64,000 bases of DNA from Monoglobus pectinilyticus (GCF_002874775.1 NZ_CP020991.1:664918-728917), one strand, 5' to 3'; positions 10,246 to 21,781 are shown, counted from the first letter of the stretch. Notes: a model not told the origin generated them from the sequence alone. Translations and numbers: made by a program.

Positions 10246-10499
10246 TATATAATCGTTTAGATACTTCAAAGAAATAATATTATATTTCCTTATTATTAAT
10301 AAATAATTGAATGATAAACATTTTTTGATATAGATAGTAAATATGAATATAAAATTATTTAAATTTTATATCTTATTATAATTATTTAAATATTATAATT
10401 ATCACAAATACTTTTAGCATCATAAGCATTTTTATTATTACAAGTCTTTTTCGTTATTGCAATTTGTTTAATTATTATAAGTATAATATACTCTTTGAA
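10246..10499. other. AT-rich centre between the two inverted arrays
   Basis: About 250 bases, almost wholly A/T, at the symmetry centre of the two repeat arrays. I see no open frame, promoter or hairpin that I can support. Confidence 0.5.
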
Positions 10500-11166
10500 A
10501 ATGATATTTGCAAGCTTCGGCAGGGCAGATGTAATCTGCCTCGTTAGGCGCGCAGTCACAAACTTTATTTATATAAATAATTAATTCAATTAGAGCCTAA
10601 AATACAAGTGATTTTATTTTTGCTTATATTATACACTCATATAAAAAAATGTATTAGCAAGCAACGGCAGGGCAGATGTAATCTGCCTCGTTAGGCGCGC
10701 AGTAGCAAATTTTATTTATATTAAATAATTAATTCAATTAATTCCTAAATTACAGATGGTTTTATTTTTACAAATATATATACTCGTATAAAAAATATTT
10801 TCTGCAAGCTTCGGCAGGGCAGATGTAATCTGCCTCGTTAGGCGCGCGGTCACAAATTTTATTTATATTAAATAATTAATTCTAATTAGTTCCTAAATTA
10901 CAGATGGTTATATATATATACTCGTATAAAAAATATTTTCTGCAAGCTTCGGCAGGGCAGATGTAATCTGCCTCGTTAGGCGCGCGGTCACAAATTTTAT
11001 TTATATTAAATAATTAATTCTAATTAGTTCCTAAATTACAGATGGTTATATATATATACTCGTATAAAAAATATTTTCTGCAAGCTTCGGCAGGGCAGAT
11101 GTAATCTGCCGCGTTAGGCGCGCAGTCACAAATTTTATTTATATTAAATAATTAATTCAATTTAGA
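10500..11166 (-). repeat. Palindromic repeat array, inverted orientation, 5 units
   Basis: Five units of the same repeat on the opposite strand (GCAAGC landmark at 10510, 10657, 10804, 10942 and 11080), spaced 147, 147, 138 and 138 bp. The last two periods lack a 9-bp piece, and these three units are almost identical, suggesting recent amplification. The hairpin core is GGCAGAT-GTA-ATCTGCC throughout. From 11167 to 11535 the sequence is AT-rich spacer leading to the enolase gene. Confidence 0.85.
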
Positions 11167-11481
11167 CCTTTAAATATATATATTAACGTCATCAATAACA
11201 TCACTTGCTATTTATAATTTTAAATAAAACAATATTATTTTCTCATATCAGAAAGTAAATTTATAAAATAAGATAAATATGGCAATATTAAATATTAAAA
11301 GAAATTAAAATATTTTAAATGTATCAAAAGCCCCCTCAGCGTCAGCATCATCCAAACCATAATGCAATCCAACATAGCAGATATAATAAATAATAAAATA
11401 CTCCAACCATATACAGTATGTGTTTAAAATTTTAACAAATATATTACTCATGACATAATCAGGCCATTTAGCCTTTGCTAA

Positions 11482-12837
<1,356 letters not shown>

Positions 12838-12906
12838 AATTATCTGCCCGCCTAGTACGGGCAATACATATAAAACATTCAGTAAATAACAAAAAGGATA
12901 AAAGGT

Positions 12907-13164
12907 ATGAGTATTGTATTAACTGGAGGAAACGACCGTATAGCAACCAGATACAAAGATATTTTCAAATCATACAAATATAAGGCTAAAGTTTTTACGC
13001 AGATGCCGCCCTACTTCGAAAATAAACTCGGCAAACATGCTATAATGGTAGTATTTATCAATACTTGTTCGCATAAAATGATTAACACTGTTAATCAAAG
13101 ATCTGCAAAACATAATATTCCTGTAATAAAGTCACACTGCGCCAGTGTAACAACTCTGAAATAA
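12907..13164 (+). CDS. DUF2325 protein
   Basis: 85 residues starting MSIVLTGGNDRIATRYK, with CKAKVFTQM-like (YKAKVFTQM) and FINTCSHKMI motifs. These match DUF2325, a small Rossmann-like family of unknown function common in Firmicutes. An AAAGG ribosome-binding site lies just upstream. It follows enolase by 69 bases without an obvious terminator and may be cotranscribed with it. Confidence 0.8.
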   Translation: MSIVLTGGNDRIATRYKDIFKSYKYKAKVFTQMPPYFENKLGKHAIMVVFINTCSHKMINTVNQRSAKHNIPVIKSHCASVTTLK

Positions 13165-13201
13165 ATTCTTCAGGAATACTGCGCATAATTTTATTTTTTC
13201 G

Positions 13202-13231
13202 GCCTTTGGTTAGTTATAGCTAACCAAAGGC
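13202..13231 (+). terminator. Hairpin terminator after the DUF2325 gene
   Basis: GCCTTTGGTTAG and its complement pair around a 5-nt loop, 38 bases past the stop codon. The following T-tract is poor. The remainder of the 13165-13568 spacer is AT-rich with only the promoter listed next. Confidence 0.55.
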
Positions 13232-13509
13232 AATAAATTCTTTCATTTTGCAAAAAATCAATTTACTTTTTAACTTCAATGTATTTTTTATTTAATCTAT
13301 TAAAATTTTAAACTAATATTACATAGTTAAAGGTCATAACCCAATATATTCAAATTTTTAAATCATTTCTTAAACCGCAGAACTTAAAAATAAATCCAAT
13401 TACGTAATACATAAAAACAATAATTACTTTTCAGCTTTCTTGATATTAAACTTATATACTATTTTTTAAAATTACATTTTTGCAATATTGAAATAATTTA
13501 TTCACTTAT

Positions 13510-13538
13510 TTGACATTAAGTAAATATTATTATATAAT
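13510..13538 (+). promoter_or_regulatory. Consensus sigma-A promoter of the LRR protein gene
   Basis: TTGACA (13510-13515) and TATAAT (13533-13538) are separated by exactly 17 bases, about 30 bases before the start codon of the leucine-rich-repeat gene. This predicts a short leader and strong vegetative transcription. Confidence 0.8.
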
Positions 13539-13568
13539 ATATATAAATATTACATAAAGGTGATTATT

Positions 13569-15917
13569 ATGAAAAAATATATATTGATATTATTAACAAT
13601 TTTATCTCTATCTGTTATATTTTATTTCCCTGTCAGTGCTGATACTTATGAAGAACTGACATATATAAAATCCTGGGATGGTATTACAATTACCGGCTGC
13701 AGTGAAAATTCCACAAACATAATTATCCCATCCATGATTGACGGTTTACCTGTTACTACTGTAGGCACGAGAGCCTTCGCAAACACCCGCAAACTCAACA
13801 GTGTGATTATTTCTGATGGTGTAATAAAACTAGACTATCAATCATTTGAAAACTCATCTGTAAAAAGTGTATCTCTTCCTGACACAATTCAAACAATCGG
13901 CGGCTATGTATTTAATAACTGTAATTATCTTTCTGAAATAAATTTGCCGTCTGAATTACAAAATATTGGTTATAGTGCTTTTTCAAACTGTTCAAGACTT
14001 ACTTCAATAAATATTCCAAACGGAATAACAGAGATACGTGATAATTGTTTTTCCGGCTGCTCATCTTTATCAAACATAGATATACCCCTCTCTGTAACTT
14101 CTATTGGTATTTCTGCATTCTCAGACTGTGCGGGACTCACATCTGTCACTGTTCCGGATACTGTAACCTTTCTTGGAGATTTTACATTTTCCGGCTGTAC
14201 CGGTCTAATTTCCGCTTCTCTACCGGAAGGTATAACTGAAATAAATGGCACATTCAGCGGATGCACTTCACTGACTGATTTTATAATTCCAAAGACTGTA
14301 ACCAGTATTTCAGAAGCATTTGAAGGCTGCGCTTTTAAAAACATAGAAATTCCTAATGCTATAACCAAAATCGGAAAAAACTCATTTAAAAATTGTACGG
14401 CTCTTGAAAATATAAAGATACCGGATAGCGTAACTGAAATCAATGTATATGCATTTTCTAACTGTGTTTCTCTTAAACATATAGATATGCCAAAATACTT
14501 GCCGAAGATTGATTATTATGTTTTTTTATCATGCCGCAGTTTAAAAGACATTGTTATACCAGACGGCGTTACTGAGGTAGGCGGTGCCGCTTTTAAAAAT
14601 TGTTCAGCTCTAGAAAGCGTATTATTGCCGGACAGCGTAATATCAATAAAAGATAGTGCTTTCGAATCTTGTACCTCTTTAAAATATATTGAATTACCAA
14701 ATAACGTAAATGAAATATGTAAAGAGACTTTTACAGGCTGTACAGCACTTGAAAACGTAAAAATGTTTAACAGTATCAATACAATTGGCGAATCTGCATT
14801 TCAAGGCTGCAGGAGTTTGAAGTCAATTCAATTACCTAATAGTTTAACAGAAATCACAAACGATGTTTTTAATGAATGTTATTCTCTTAAAAAAGTGTCA
14901 ATACCAAACAGCATAAAAAATATTGGACAAAGTGCTTTCAAAAATTGTGTAAGCCTTGAATCTATAATCTTGCCCGATACCATAGAATATATTTATGGAA
15001 AAACGTTTCAAAACTGCTGTTCTATTACCGAAATTACTATTCCAGAAAACGTAAAATCAATATACAATGAAGCATTTAAAGATTGCACTTATCTAAAAAA
15101 AATTAATTTTAATAAAGCATTAGAAACCATAGGATATTCGGCGTTTCAAAATTGTTATTCCCTTACTGAAGTTACTATTCCGGAAAACGTAACATCAATA
15201 GGCAGCGAAATATTTAAAAATTGTACATCATTGAAAAAGGTTAACCTAAATAACGCATTAAAGGAAATAGGCAGCGCGGCATTTATAAATTGTTATTATC
15301 TTACCGAAATTACAATTCCAAAAGGCGTAGAATCAATAAAAACTAAAACTTTAAAAAACTGTACTTACTTAAAAAATGTTAACCTAAGTGAGGGATTAAA
15401 ATACATAGGGAATGAGGCATTTACAAAATGTGCCAGTCTATCAGACATTGAGCTTCCCGAGAGTATTGAGTCAGTATCAAGCACAATTTTTTTGAACTGT
15501 GACAGAATCGGAAATATGTATGACCATTTTGCTGCTTTAAAGAATATTGAAAGAAAAATGATATTAACAATTGACAATGATACAGCAAAGGTTGGAAATA
15601 TAGATGTTTATCTAGGCGCAGCGCCGCAGATAGTAAACAACAGAACCATGTTACCTGCACGGCCTGTTGCAGATTTTATCGGCGCTAAAACTGATTGGAG
15701 CGAATTGGATGAGACTGTTACAATTCACTCTAATAACAATAACATAAAATTAAAACTCGGCTCTAATATTGCATATGTCAACAATAAAGCTCAAACACTT
15801 GATTCACCGCCATACCTATATAAAGACCGCACATTTGTTCCATTGAGATTTCTTGTTGAAAACTTGGACGCAAAAATCACTTGGGACGAGGAAAGTCAAA
15901 CTGTGACAATTGAATAG
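13569..15917 (+). CDS. Secreted BspA-type leucine-rich-repeat protein with stalk domain
   Basis: 782 residues from the ATG at 13569. A GTG nine bases earlier overlaps the AAAGGTGA ribosome-binding site and is not the start. A signal peptide (about 1-24) ends VSADTYEE. Around 24 LRR_5 (BspA/Treponema-type) repeats follow, with the period 'IPxxVTxIGxxAFxNCxSL'. Residues from about 665 to the end form a copper-amine-oxidase-N-like stalk domain (NNRTMLPARPVADFIGA, YKDRTFVPLRFLVENL). Likely an extracellular adhesion or binding protein; the ligand is unknown. Confidence 0.88.
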   Translation: MKKYILILLTILSLSVIFYFPVSADTYEELTYIKSWDGITITGCSENSTNIIIPSMIDGLPVTTVGTRAFANTRKLNSVIISDGVIKLDYQSFENSSVKSVSLPDTIQTIGGYVFNNCNYLSEINLPSELQNIGYSAFSNCSRLTSINIPNGITEIRDNCFSGCSSLSNIDIPLSVTSIGISAFSDCAGLTSVTVPDTVTFLGDFTFSGCTGLISASLPEGITEINGTFSGCTSLTDFIIPKTVTSISEAFEGCAFKNIEIPNAITKIGKNSFKNCTALENIKIPDSVTEINVYAFSNCVSLKHIDMPKYLPKIDYYVFLSCRSLKDIVIPDGVTEVGGAAFKNCSALESVLLPDSVISIKDSAFESCTSLKYIELPNNVNEICKETFTGCTALENVKMFNSINTIGESAFQGCRSLKSIQLPNSLTEITNDVFNECYSLKKVSIPNSIKNIGQSAFKNCVSLESIILPDTIEYIYGKTFQNCCSITEITIPENVKSIYNEAFKDCTYLKKINFNKALETIGYSAFQNCYSLTEVTIPENVTSIGSEIFKNCTSLKKVNLNNALKEIGSAAFINCYYLTEITIPKGVESIKTKTLKNCTYLKNVNLSEGLKYIGNEAFTKCASLSDIELPESIESVSSTIFLNCDRIGNMYDHFAALKNIERKMILTIDNDTAKVGNIDVYLGAAPQIVNNRTMLPARPVADFIGAKTDWSELDETVTIHSNNNNIKLKLGSNIAYVNNKAQTLDSPPYLYKDRTFVPLRFLVENLDAKITWDEESQTVTIE

Positions 15918-15921
15918 TATT

Positions 15922-15954
15922 TCTGACCTCGAAACTTTCTGTATTCGAGGTCAG
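15922..15954 (+). terminator. Terminator of the LRR gene
   Basis: TCTGACCTCGAA pairs perfectly with TTCGAGGTCAGA around a 9-nt loop, followed by TTATTTTAT, directly after the stop codon. Confidence 0.8.
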
Positions 15955-16033
15955 ATTATTTTATAAAATGTTGTCTGAGACTATATTATAAATATACTCG
16001 CTTCACAAAACATATATAAAAAATTAATATAAA

Positions 16034-16058
16034 ACGCGCTGTGATTATCACAGCGCGT
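16034..16058 (-). terminator. Terminator of the rpsB-tsf operon
   Basis: ACGCGCTGTG-ATTAT-CACAGCGCGT hairpin, followed on the minus strand by TTTTATATTAATTTTTT. It lies 42 bases beyond the tsf stop codon. Confidence 0.8.
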
Positions 16059-16099
16059 AAAATTAATGTTGAGTTAATTTTAATATCTAATCAATTAAA

Positions 16100-17011
16100 T
16101 TATTTCATCATTGAAGCAACTTCTTCAGCGAAGTTATCCTGCTTCTTTTCCATTCCTTCACCCTTTTCAAAACGAGCGAATTTTGCAATCTTAATTTCTG
16201 TTCCAAGAGTATTTGCAACACCGTCAACATACTTCTGAACACTCATGTCGGGGTCCTTAACATATGCCTGGTCTACAAGACAAACTTCCTTGTAATATTT
16301 CTTTATACGGCCTGCAACCATCTTGTCAACAATTGCTTCCGGCTTACCCTCGTTCAGAGCCTGCTGTTTCAAGATTTCTGCTTCCTTCTCTACTACCTCA
16401 GTCGGAACAGTTTCCTCTGTTAGATATTCAGGAGCGGCAGCAGCTATCTGCATAGCCACATTCTTAGCCATCTCAACAAACTCAGGTGTTTCAGCCTTTG
16501 AAGCGTCTGATACTTCAAAATTAACAAGAACGCCGATTCTTCCGCCGGCATGAACATATGACTGGTTGATACCCTTATATGTCTCAAAACGGCGAATATT
16601 CATATTCTCGCCGATAGTAGCAATCTTCTCGGTCAAAGCGTCGCCAACTGTCTGGCTTCCGCCGTCAATTGTCAAAGTCTTAAGCTCTTCAACATCAGCA
16701 GGAGCATTATTAGCAATTGTCTTAGCTATATCTTCAACAAACTTCTGGAAATCAGCATTCTTTGCAACAAAGTCAGTTTCAGAGTTAACCTCAACAACAA
16801 CGCCTGTGTCTCCATAAACAAACGAACCAACCATACCTTCTGCAGCGATTCTGCCTGCCTTTTTGGCAGCTTTTGAAAGACCTTTTTCTCTTAAATATTC
16901 AATAGCCTTTTCCTGATCGCCGTCTGTTTCAGTAAGAGCTTTCTTGCAGTCCATCATTCCGCAGCCTGTCATCTCTCTTAATGTTTTTACATCTTGTGCT
17001 GTAAATGCCAT
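16100..17011 (-). CDS. tsf: Translation elongation factor Ts
   Basis: 303 residues, the usual length for EF-Ts. It is the guanine nucleotide exchange factor for EF-Tu in the cytosol. The N-terminal UBA-like segment (VKTLREMTGCGMMDCKKAL) is intact, as are the core motifs GSFVYGDTGVVVEVNSETDFVA and IHAGG-like YVHAGGRIGVLV. It lies 36 bases downstream of rpsB, the universal gene order, and shares its promoter and terminator. Confidence 0.98.
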   Translation of the reverse strand: MAFTAQDVKTLREMTGCGMMDCKKALTETDGDQEKAIEYLREKGLSKAAKKAGRIAAEGMVGSFVYGDTGVVVEVNSETDFVAKNADFQKFVEDIAKTIANNAPADVEELKTLTIDGGSQTVGDALTEKIATIGENMNIRRFETYKGINQSYVHAGGRIGVLVNFEVSDASKAETPEFVEMAKNVAMQIAAAAPEYLTEETVPTEVVEKEAEILKQQALNEGKPEAIVDKMVAGRIKKYYKEVCLVDQAYVKDPDMSVQKYVDGVANTLGTEIKIAKFARFEKGEGMEKKQDNFAEEVASMMK

Positions 17012-17047
17012 TTTTATTCTTCCTTTCGTAAAAAACTTCTTATTATA

Positions 17048-17785
17048 TTATTCGTCAAGAACGTCTAGAGTAACCTCTTCGTTCTGAGTTTCCTCCATCT
17101 GCTCGCCCTGCTTGCCTTCAAGGATAGCGTTTCCGATTGTAGAAACAATAAGCTTAACGGCACGGATAGCATCGTCATTGCCGGGGATAGGATAATCAGC
17201 TTCTTCAGGGTCACAGTTAGTATCAACGATAGCGATTACCGGGATACCAAGCTTGTGAGCTTCAGCTATAGCATTCTTTTCTTTTCTTGGGTCAACAACA
17301 AACATAGCTGACGGTAAGTTCTGCATGTTTTTGATACCGCCGAGGAACTTTTCAAGTCTTTCTTTCTCAAGATTCAACTTGATAACTTCCTTCTTAGGAA
17401 GAAGTTCCATAGTTCCGTCCTCAGCCATCTTGTCAAGCTGGAACAATCTGCTGATTCTCTTTTTAATAGTCTTAAAGTTTGTGAGCATACCGCCGAGCCA
17501 TCTTGCATTTACATAGTACATGCCTGTTCTCTCAGCTTCCTCTTTGATTGCTTCCTGAGCCTGCTTCTTTGTTCCAACAAAAAGAACACTTCCGCCCTCG
17601 GCAGCAACATCACGGGTAAAGTAATATGCTTCCTCAATCATCTTAACTGTCTTCTGAAGATCAATGATATAAATACCATTTCTCTCAGTGAAAATGTACT
17701 CGGCCATTTTAGGGTTCCAACGGCGAGTTTGATGTCCGAAATGAACACCTGCTTCCAATAACTGCTTCATTTGTACTACTCCCAT
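17048..17785 (-). CDS. rpsB: 30S ribosomal protein S2
   Basis: 245 residues. S2 binds late to the 30S head and is needed for S1 or initiation-region function. Signatures: [62 protein letters not shown] and the acidic C-terminal tail usual in Firmicutes. GGAGGTG lies before the ATG at 17785. First gene of the rpsB-tsf operon. Confidence 0.98.
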   Translation of the reverse strand: MGVVQMKQLLEAGVHFGHQTRRWNPKMAEYIFTERNGIYIIDLQKTVKMIEEAYYFTRDVAAEGGSVLFVGTKKQAQEAIKEEAERTGMYYVNARWLGGMLTNFKTIKKRISRLFQLDKMAEDGTMELLPKKEVIKLNLEKERLEKFLGGIKNMQNLPSAMFVVDPRKEKNAIAEAHKLGIPVIAIVDTNCDPEEADYPIPGNDDAIRAVKLIVSTIGNAILEGKQGEQMEETQNEEVTLDVLDE

Positions 17786-17954
17786 ATTTTACACCTCCAT
17801 AAAGTTATACCTCCGCCTTGCTCAGCTTTCATAAGAACCGGAATGGGAATACCGGCACATCAAATGAAATCACAAAGCGTGTGTATTTTATATAATTTGG
17901 ACAAACTTAGCCCAAACACCGAAATAGTATATCATAACCAAATTGTAAATGCAA
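17786..17954 (-). promoter_or_regulatory. rpsB promoter and structured leader
   Basis: On the minus strand TTGCAT (17954-17949) and TATACT (17931-17926) are 17 bases apart. The leader of about 135 nt holds a CCGGTATTCCCATTCCGG hairpin and GAGCAAGGCGGAGG just upstream of rpsB. Autogenous control by S2 through such leaders is known in other bacteria; here it is only a possibility. Confidence 0.6.
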
Positions 17955-18299
17955 GACTTTTTTCTATATTTTTTCAAAAAATTATATATGTAAATTGCAA
18001 TATCAAATAGGACATTTATAAAAACCAGTAAACACCTCATTAGATATATGATAATTGATAATTTTTCCGGCAGCTCATTAAACAAGTATCATCTTTATTG
18101 TTTCTATAAAACTATAAAAAAGGCCGAAATCATTGCACAGAAATGTTAATGTTATTTAATATAAAAATGAATATAAAAAATGTTCTTTTGCTAGCTTCAG
18201 CAGGACTTTGTCTACACCTGTAAGATAGGTGCACACATTCAAATAATCATTAAAACAACATATAAAAAATATTTCTAAATAAATTATAAAAAGTGTGGT

Positions 18300-18455
18300 T
18301 TTGTAAGCTTCGGTAGGACGTACGAAGTACGTCGCGTAAGGCGCGCAGTCGTGGAACAGTTTATTATAAAACGGATTATGACAAACTGTTCTATGTATAT
18401 TTACGCTCCGCGTAAGATGACAGCTCACCTGAAGCGGCGCATAAATGCGCAATAC
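18300..18455. repeat. Dispersed palindromic repeat, composite copy
   Basis: Starts with the 9.7-11.2 kb repeat in reverse orientation (GTAAGCTTCGGTAGG ... GGCGCGCAGTC), but its hairpin core is GACGTAC-GAA-GTACGTC (18317-18333). A GAACAGTTT...AAACTGTTC stem follows, then a second half-unit (CTCACCTGAAGCG) with core GCGCAT-AA-ATGCGC (18437-18450). About 100 bp (18340-18436) are homologous to 38573-38660 inside the sigK element. The adjoining 17955-18299 is AT-rich without a supportable gene. Confidence 0.75.
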
Positions 18456-18640
18456 ATCACAACTAAGTAATTTATTGACGTTTAAGGCTATGACAAAAAA
18501 AGTCACTTTTGTATCACACCCACCAGAGGTGGGAAACATCACAACTAAGTCATATTATTGACATTGAAGGTTTAAGGAATAAAGAGATATTTGGGCTCAC
18601 ACCCACCATTTAGGTGGGGTCACAGTCACACCTCCCGATG
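18455..18640. repeat. Two tandem hairpin units, about 82 bp period
   Basis: CATCACAACTAAGT recurs at 18455 and 18537, each followed by a TTATTGAC-TTTAAGG stretch and a hairpin: CCCACC-AGA-GGTGGG (18519-18533) and CCCACC-ATTTA-GGTGGG (18602-18618). The units resemble those at 38809-39000. From 18641 to 18832 I see only AT-rich sequence, including a perfect 28-bp A/T palindrome at 18803-18830. Confidence 0.65.
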
Positions 18641-18832
18641 TTCACTAAAAACACTCTGTATACAGAATAATATTTCTAAAATAAATTATTATATGAAATA
18701 TGGTTTTGCAAGCATCGGAGGGCTGTGAATAACTTTTTTATTATAATAATAAATATAAAACTAAAAATTTTGCAATAATCTTTTTCAACAATATACTATG
18801 TAATATTTTCTTATTATAATAAGAAAATATAA

Positions 18833-18862
18833 AAATCCGCCTACACAATTGTAGGCGGATTT
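18833..18862 (-). terminator. Terminator of the M13 peptidase gene
   Basis: AAATCCGCCTAC and its complement flank a 6-nt loop, followed on the minus strand by TTTTATATTTTCTTA. It lies 16 bases past the stop codon. Confidence 0.85.
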
Positions 18863-18877
18863 AAATAACTTGCTATT

Positions 18878-21241
18878 TTACCAAATTGATACTCTGTTCT
18901 CAGGAGCAACGTACATTCCATCTTCTTCAGTTATGTCAAAAGCTTCGTAAAACTCATCAAATAATGCAGCAAGCCTATTCGCTCTGACAATTCCAAAAGA
19001 ATGAACATCTATTGTGCTCAGACTCTCTAAATACTGGCGCTGACCTGTTATCTTCCAAAGCTTAGCATTACTTTCAAAAAACAGTTTATAATCAGGATTT
19101 TCGAGTTTTTTCATGGCGTCAAGCGCACATGCCATTCCTCCAATATCAGCTACGTTCTCGCTTATTGTAAGTTCGCCGTCTGTTTGGATTCCGGGAGCGG
19201 ATTCAAATCCGTTATAATAGTTAACAACATCCTGGCAAAGCTGTTCAAACACAGCTAAATCCTCTTCAGTCCACCAATTTGCAGCGTTTCCAAACTCATC
19301 AAATTTTGCGCCGTTATTATCAAAAGCATGTGTAATCTCATGCGCTATTACTGTACCGATAGACCCCAAATTTTCCTCAGGCTTTCCATCAGAATAATAA
19401 AACGGCTCCTGAAGTATTCCGGCCGGGAAGTTAATAGAGTTATCAGTTTGCATATATCCGGCATTTACGGTGTATACCGGAACTACGCTCCAATAATCGG
19501 CTTTTTCTGCAGGCTTTCCCTGGCTTTCAGCTATATCAGCATACGCGGATTTTCTTATACTGTTCATAGTATTAAAATATGCGTATTTTTCATTTGGAGA
19601 ATAAACCGTTATATCGTCAATATAATCCTCAAATGATTCAGGATAACCAACGTTAACAGACATTGCGTCAATTTTTCTTATTGCTTTCTCTTTTGTGGCT
19701 TCACCCATCCAGGTTAGATTTGCAATCCTGTTTCTGAAAATATCTATAAACTCATTTACCATATTTTCAACATCTTTTTTAGTCTCATCAGAAAAATTTC
19801 GTTTTATATATTCTTCACTCAAATATGAAGATAAAGTATTTTTGGTAGTAGTCAAAGCTATATCCTCAGCAGGACTTGTAACGTCCATTCCAAAATAATC
19901 CGACTCAAAATCATTCGCTGCGTCAATAAAACGTTTATCCAGCTGAGAACCCAAACTTAAAACAGAAATTTTAAGTATTGTTTTCAATAAATCAATGTTT
20001 TTGTCATTAACATATGAAGCAAACGCTTCCATAACCTTTGGAGTTGTGACTAAAACATTATCTTCCGGATGAAGACCTAATGCTTCCAAAAGCTTATCAA
20101 AATCAAATGCAGGGAACAAATCACACAGCTCTGAATAACTATAAAGATTATAAATATTATCTATATTAGAAGCTTCTTGGTTTGACATTACATATTGAGA
20201 TAAATCCTTTTCAAAAGCGATAAACTTCTCAACATCTTCTGCAGCTTTAGTGTTGTCTTCGCCGCCGAGAACCAAGATATTTGTCAAGTAATCTTTATAG
20301 CTGTTCATAATATCTTCATTTTCATAGTCTGCTTTGGTACGGCTCGGCGAATACGTCCCAAAAGCAAGGATGTTTTTTGTGTTATCTTTAAAATCAGCGA
20401 CAATCGCAAAAGCTGCAAACGTGGTAACTAAATAATCTTTTACAATCTTTGTTGACAAAGCGTCTAACTCGTCAAGCGATTCTATTTTATCAATTTCATC
20501 AAGATACGGCTTTAGCGGTTCAATATCCTGTTCAGTTCCCTCGCCGGTGTTTAAGTTTTTAACACTGGTATAAAAATCAGCTATTATCTCACCATTGCTG
20601 CCGGCAGGCTGTTCTTCTGACAAATAATTGTTAATAATATCTGAGATTATTTCATCATTTCTCTCGTCAACTTCATGAAACGATGAAGTTACTACATTGC
20701 CTTGAGAAATTTCTGCAGTGTTATAATAATCTTTGTTGATATAAGCCTGAAAGTCATCCTTTAGATTAGATCCAAAAAGATAATATAACCTGCGGATAAT
20801 CAAAGTAACCTCGTCCTCGGTTATAAAATCCTCAGAACCGAGCAATCCATCACCTTTTCCAACCAGTATCCCGCGGCTTGCCAAATTATTAACAGCGTCT
20901 TCAGCCCAGTCAGGAACATCAGAAAATGTTAAATCAGTTTCGCTGATACGTTTAAAGTTCTTATCAGGTTCAGGCATTTTTCCAAAAGCACGGTCGGCCA
21001 TAACAACAGCCTCGGAACGCGTAATATACTGGTCGTCTTTTGTGTCCCCGTCGCCATATCCTTTTATAATGTCTCCTCTGGTTATTCCTGCATTATAATC
21101 ATCCGAAACAGACAAAAGCTTATCGGCAACATATCCTCTTGTTGCATAACCTGCGCCGTCTTCTTCTGCAATGACAATAAACGGCATTGTGCTTATAAGC
21201 ATAGATAGAGCCAGCATTAAAGATAGCAGTTTTTTCTTCAT
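18878..21241 (-). CDS. SLH-anchored M13 (neprilysin-like) zinc metallopeptidase
   Basis: 787 residues from the ATG at 21241, preceded by GAGGTGAG and opening with a signal peptide (MKKKLLSLMLALSML...). The longer frame upstream lacks a ribosome-binding site. SLH-type repeats occupy about 25-165 (TRGDIIKGYGDG, YITRSEAVVMADRAFG). The M13 domain follows; its zinc site is H634-E-x-x-H638 with E695 in ENVAD, and it ends in SIW, equivalent to the family's C-terminal xxVW. Expected to cleave peptides at the cell surface. SLH plus M13 is an unusual but coherent architecture. Monocistronic. Confidence 0.92.
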   Translation of the reverse strand: MKKKLLSLMLALSMLISTMPFIVIAEEDGAGYATRGYVADKLLSVSDDYNAGITRGDIIKGYGDGDTKDDQYITRSEAVVMADRAFGKMPEPDKNFKRISETDLTFSDVPDWAEDAVNNLASRGILVGKGDGLLGSEDFITEDEVTLIIRRLYYLFGSNLKDDFQAYINKDYYNTAEISQGNVVTSSFHEVDERNDEIISDIINNYLSEEQPAGSNGEIIADFYTSVKNLNTGEGTEQDIEPLKPYLDEIDKIESLDELDALSTKIVKDYLVTTFAAFAIVADFKDNTKNILAFGTYSPSRTKADYENEDIMNSYKDYLTNILVLGGEDNTKAAEDVEKFIAFEKDLSQYVMSNQEASNIDNIYNLYSYSELCDLFPAFDFDKLLEALGLHPEDNVLVTTPKVMEAFASYVNDKNIDLLKTILKISVLSLGSQLDKRFIDAANDFESDYFGMDVTSPAEDIALTTTKNTLSSYLSEEYIKRNFSDETKKDVENMVNEFIDIFRNRIANLTWMGEATKEKAIRKIDAMSVNVGYPESFEDYIDDITVYSPNEKYAYFNTMNSIRKSAYADIAESQGKPAEKADYWSVVPVYTVNAGYMQTDNSINFPAGILQEPFYYSDGKPEENLGSIGTVIAHEITHAFDNNGAKFDEFGNAANWWTEEDLAVFEQLCQDVVNYYNGFESAPGIQTDGELTISENVADIGGMACALDAMKKLENPDYKLFFESNAKLWKITGQRQYLESLSTIDVHSFGIVRANRLAALFDEFYEAFDITEEDGMYVAPENRVSIW

Positions 21242-21781
21242 TTTCTCACCTCGTATTATAATATTTTTTGTTTTTTCATTTTTAATTATACCATTGGCAA
21301 GTTTTTGTGTCAATCAAATTAGTTACCGATAAATATATATGTATTATTTCTTTTAACATAAAAGATTAATTCTAAGCGGTTGAAAACTAAAACCGTACCA
21401 GCTTAAAAATTCGGTCACAATTTAAGTATAAATATTATTAACTATGTTTATATAATCAAAACGCATATTTTATAAAAGTAAAATATTACTTAAAAATATA
21501 TTGGCACGGAATTATGACATAAGCTATAAAGCTCTGAGAAAAGACAGGTAACCTCGTATAATAAATTCAAGTTGTCTGCATAAAAACAGCGCAGCAGTCA
21601 TAAAACTGCTACGCTTTAAAAATCTCTTTTTTAGTGGTTACACCATTGTCTTTTTGTATATCTTAAATTTTAAACAACTTTTTATAATATTTATTAAATT
21701 CTAACAAAATTTAATTTTAAATAATAGTATTTACTTTATTTAAAAAGCTTTTTCTAACCTGTATTTTTATAAATAATACTT
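21242..21781. other. AT-rich spacer between the M13 peptidase gene and gatB
   Basis: 540 bases. It contains the M13 gene promoter region and the gat operon terminator listed separately. I see no open frame worth calling. Confidence 0.5.
21588..21615 (-). terminator. Probable gat operon terminator
   Basis: AGCGTAGCAGT-loop-ACTGCTGCGCT with one mismatch, followed on the minus strand by GTTTTTATG, 166 bases beyond the gatB stop. Confidence 0.5.

Noticed and set aside
9699-11166. CRISPR array
   Set aside because: Units are 138-147 bp, repeat along their whole length with no unique spacers, and occur in both orientations; no cas genes are present.
13560-13568. GTG start for the LRR protein
   Set aside because: The GTG overlaps the AAAGGTGA ribosome-binding site that serves the ATG at 13569.
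18156-18542. Minus-strand open frame of 128 codons
   Set aside because: It runs across the hairpin repeats, has no ribosome-binding site, and its composition follows the repeats rather than a protein.
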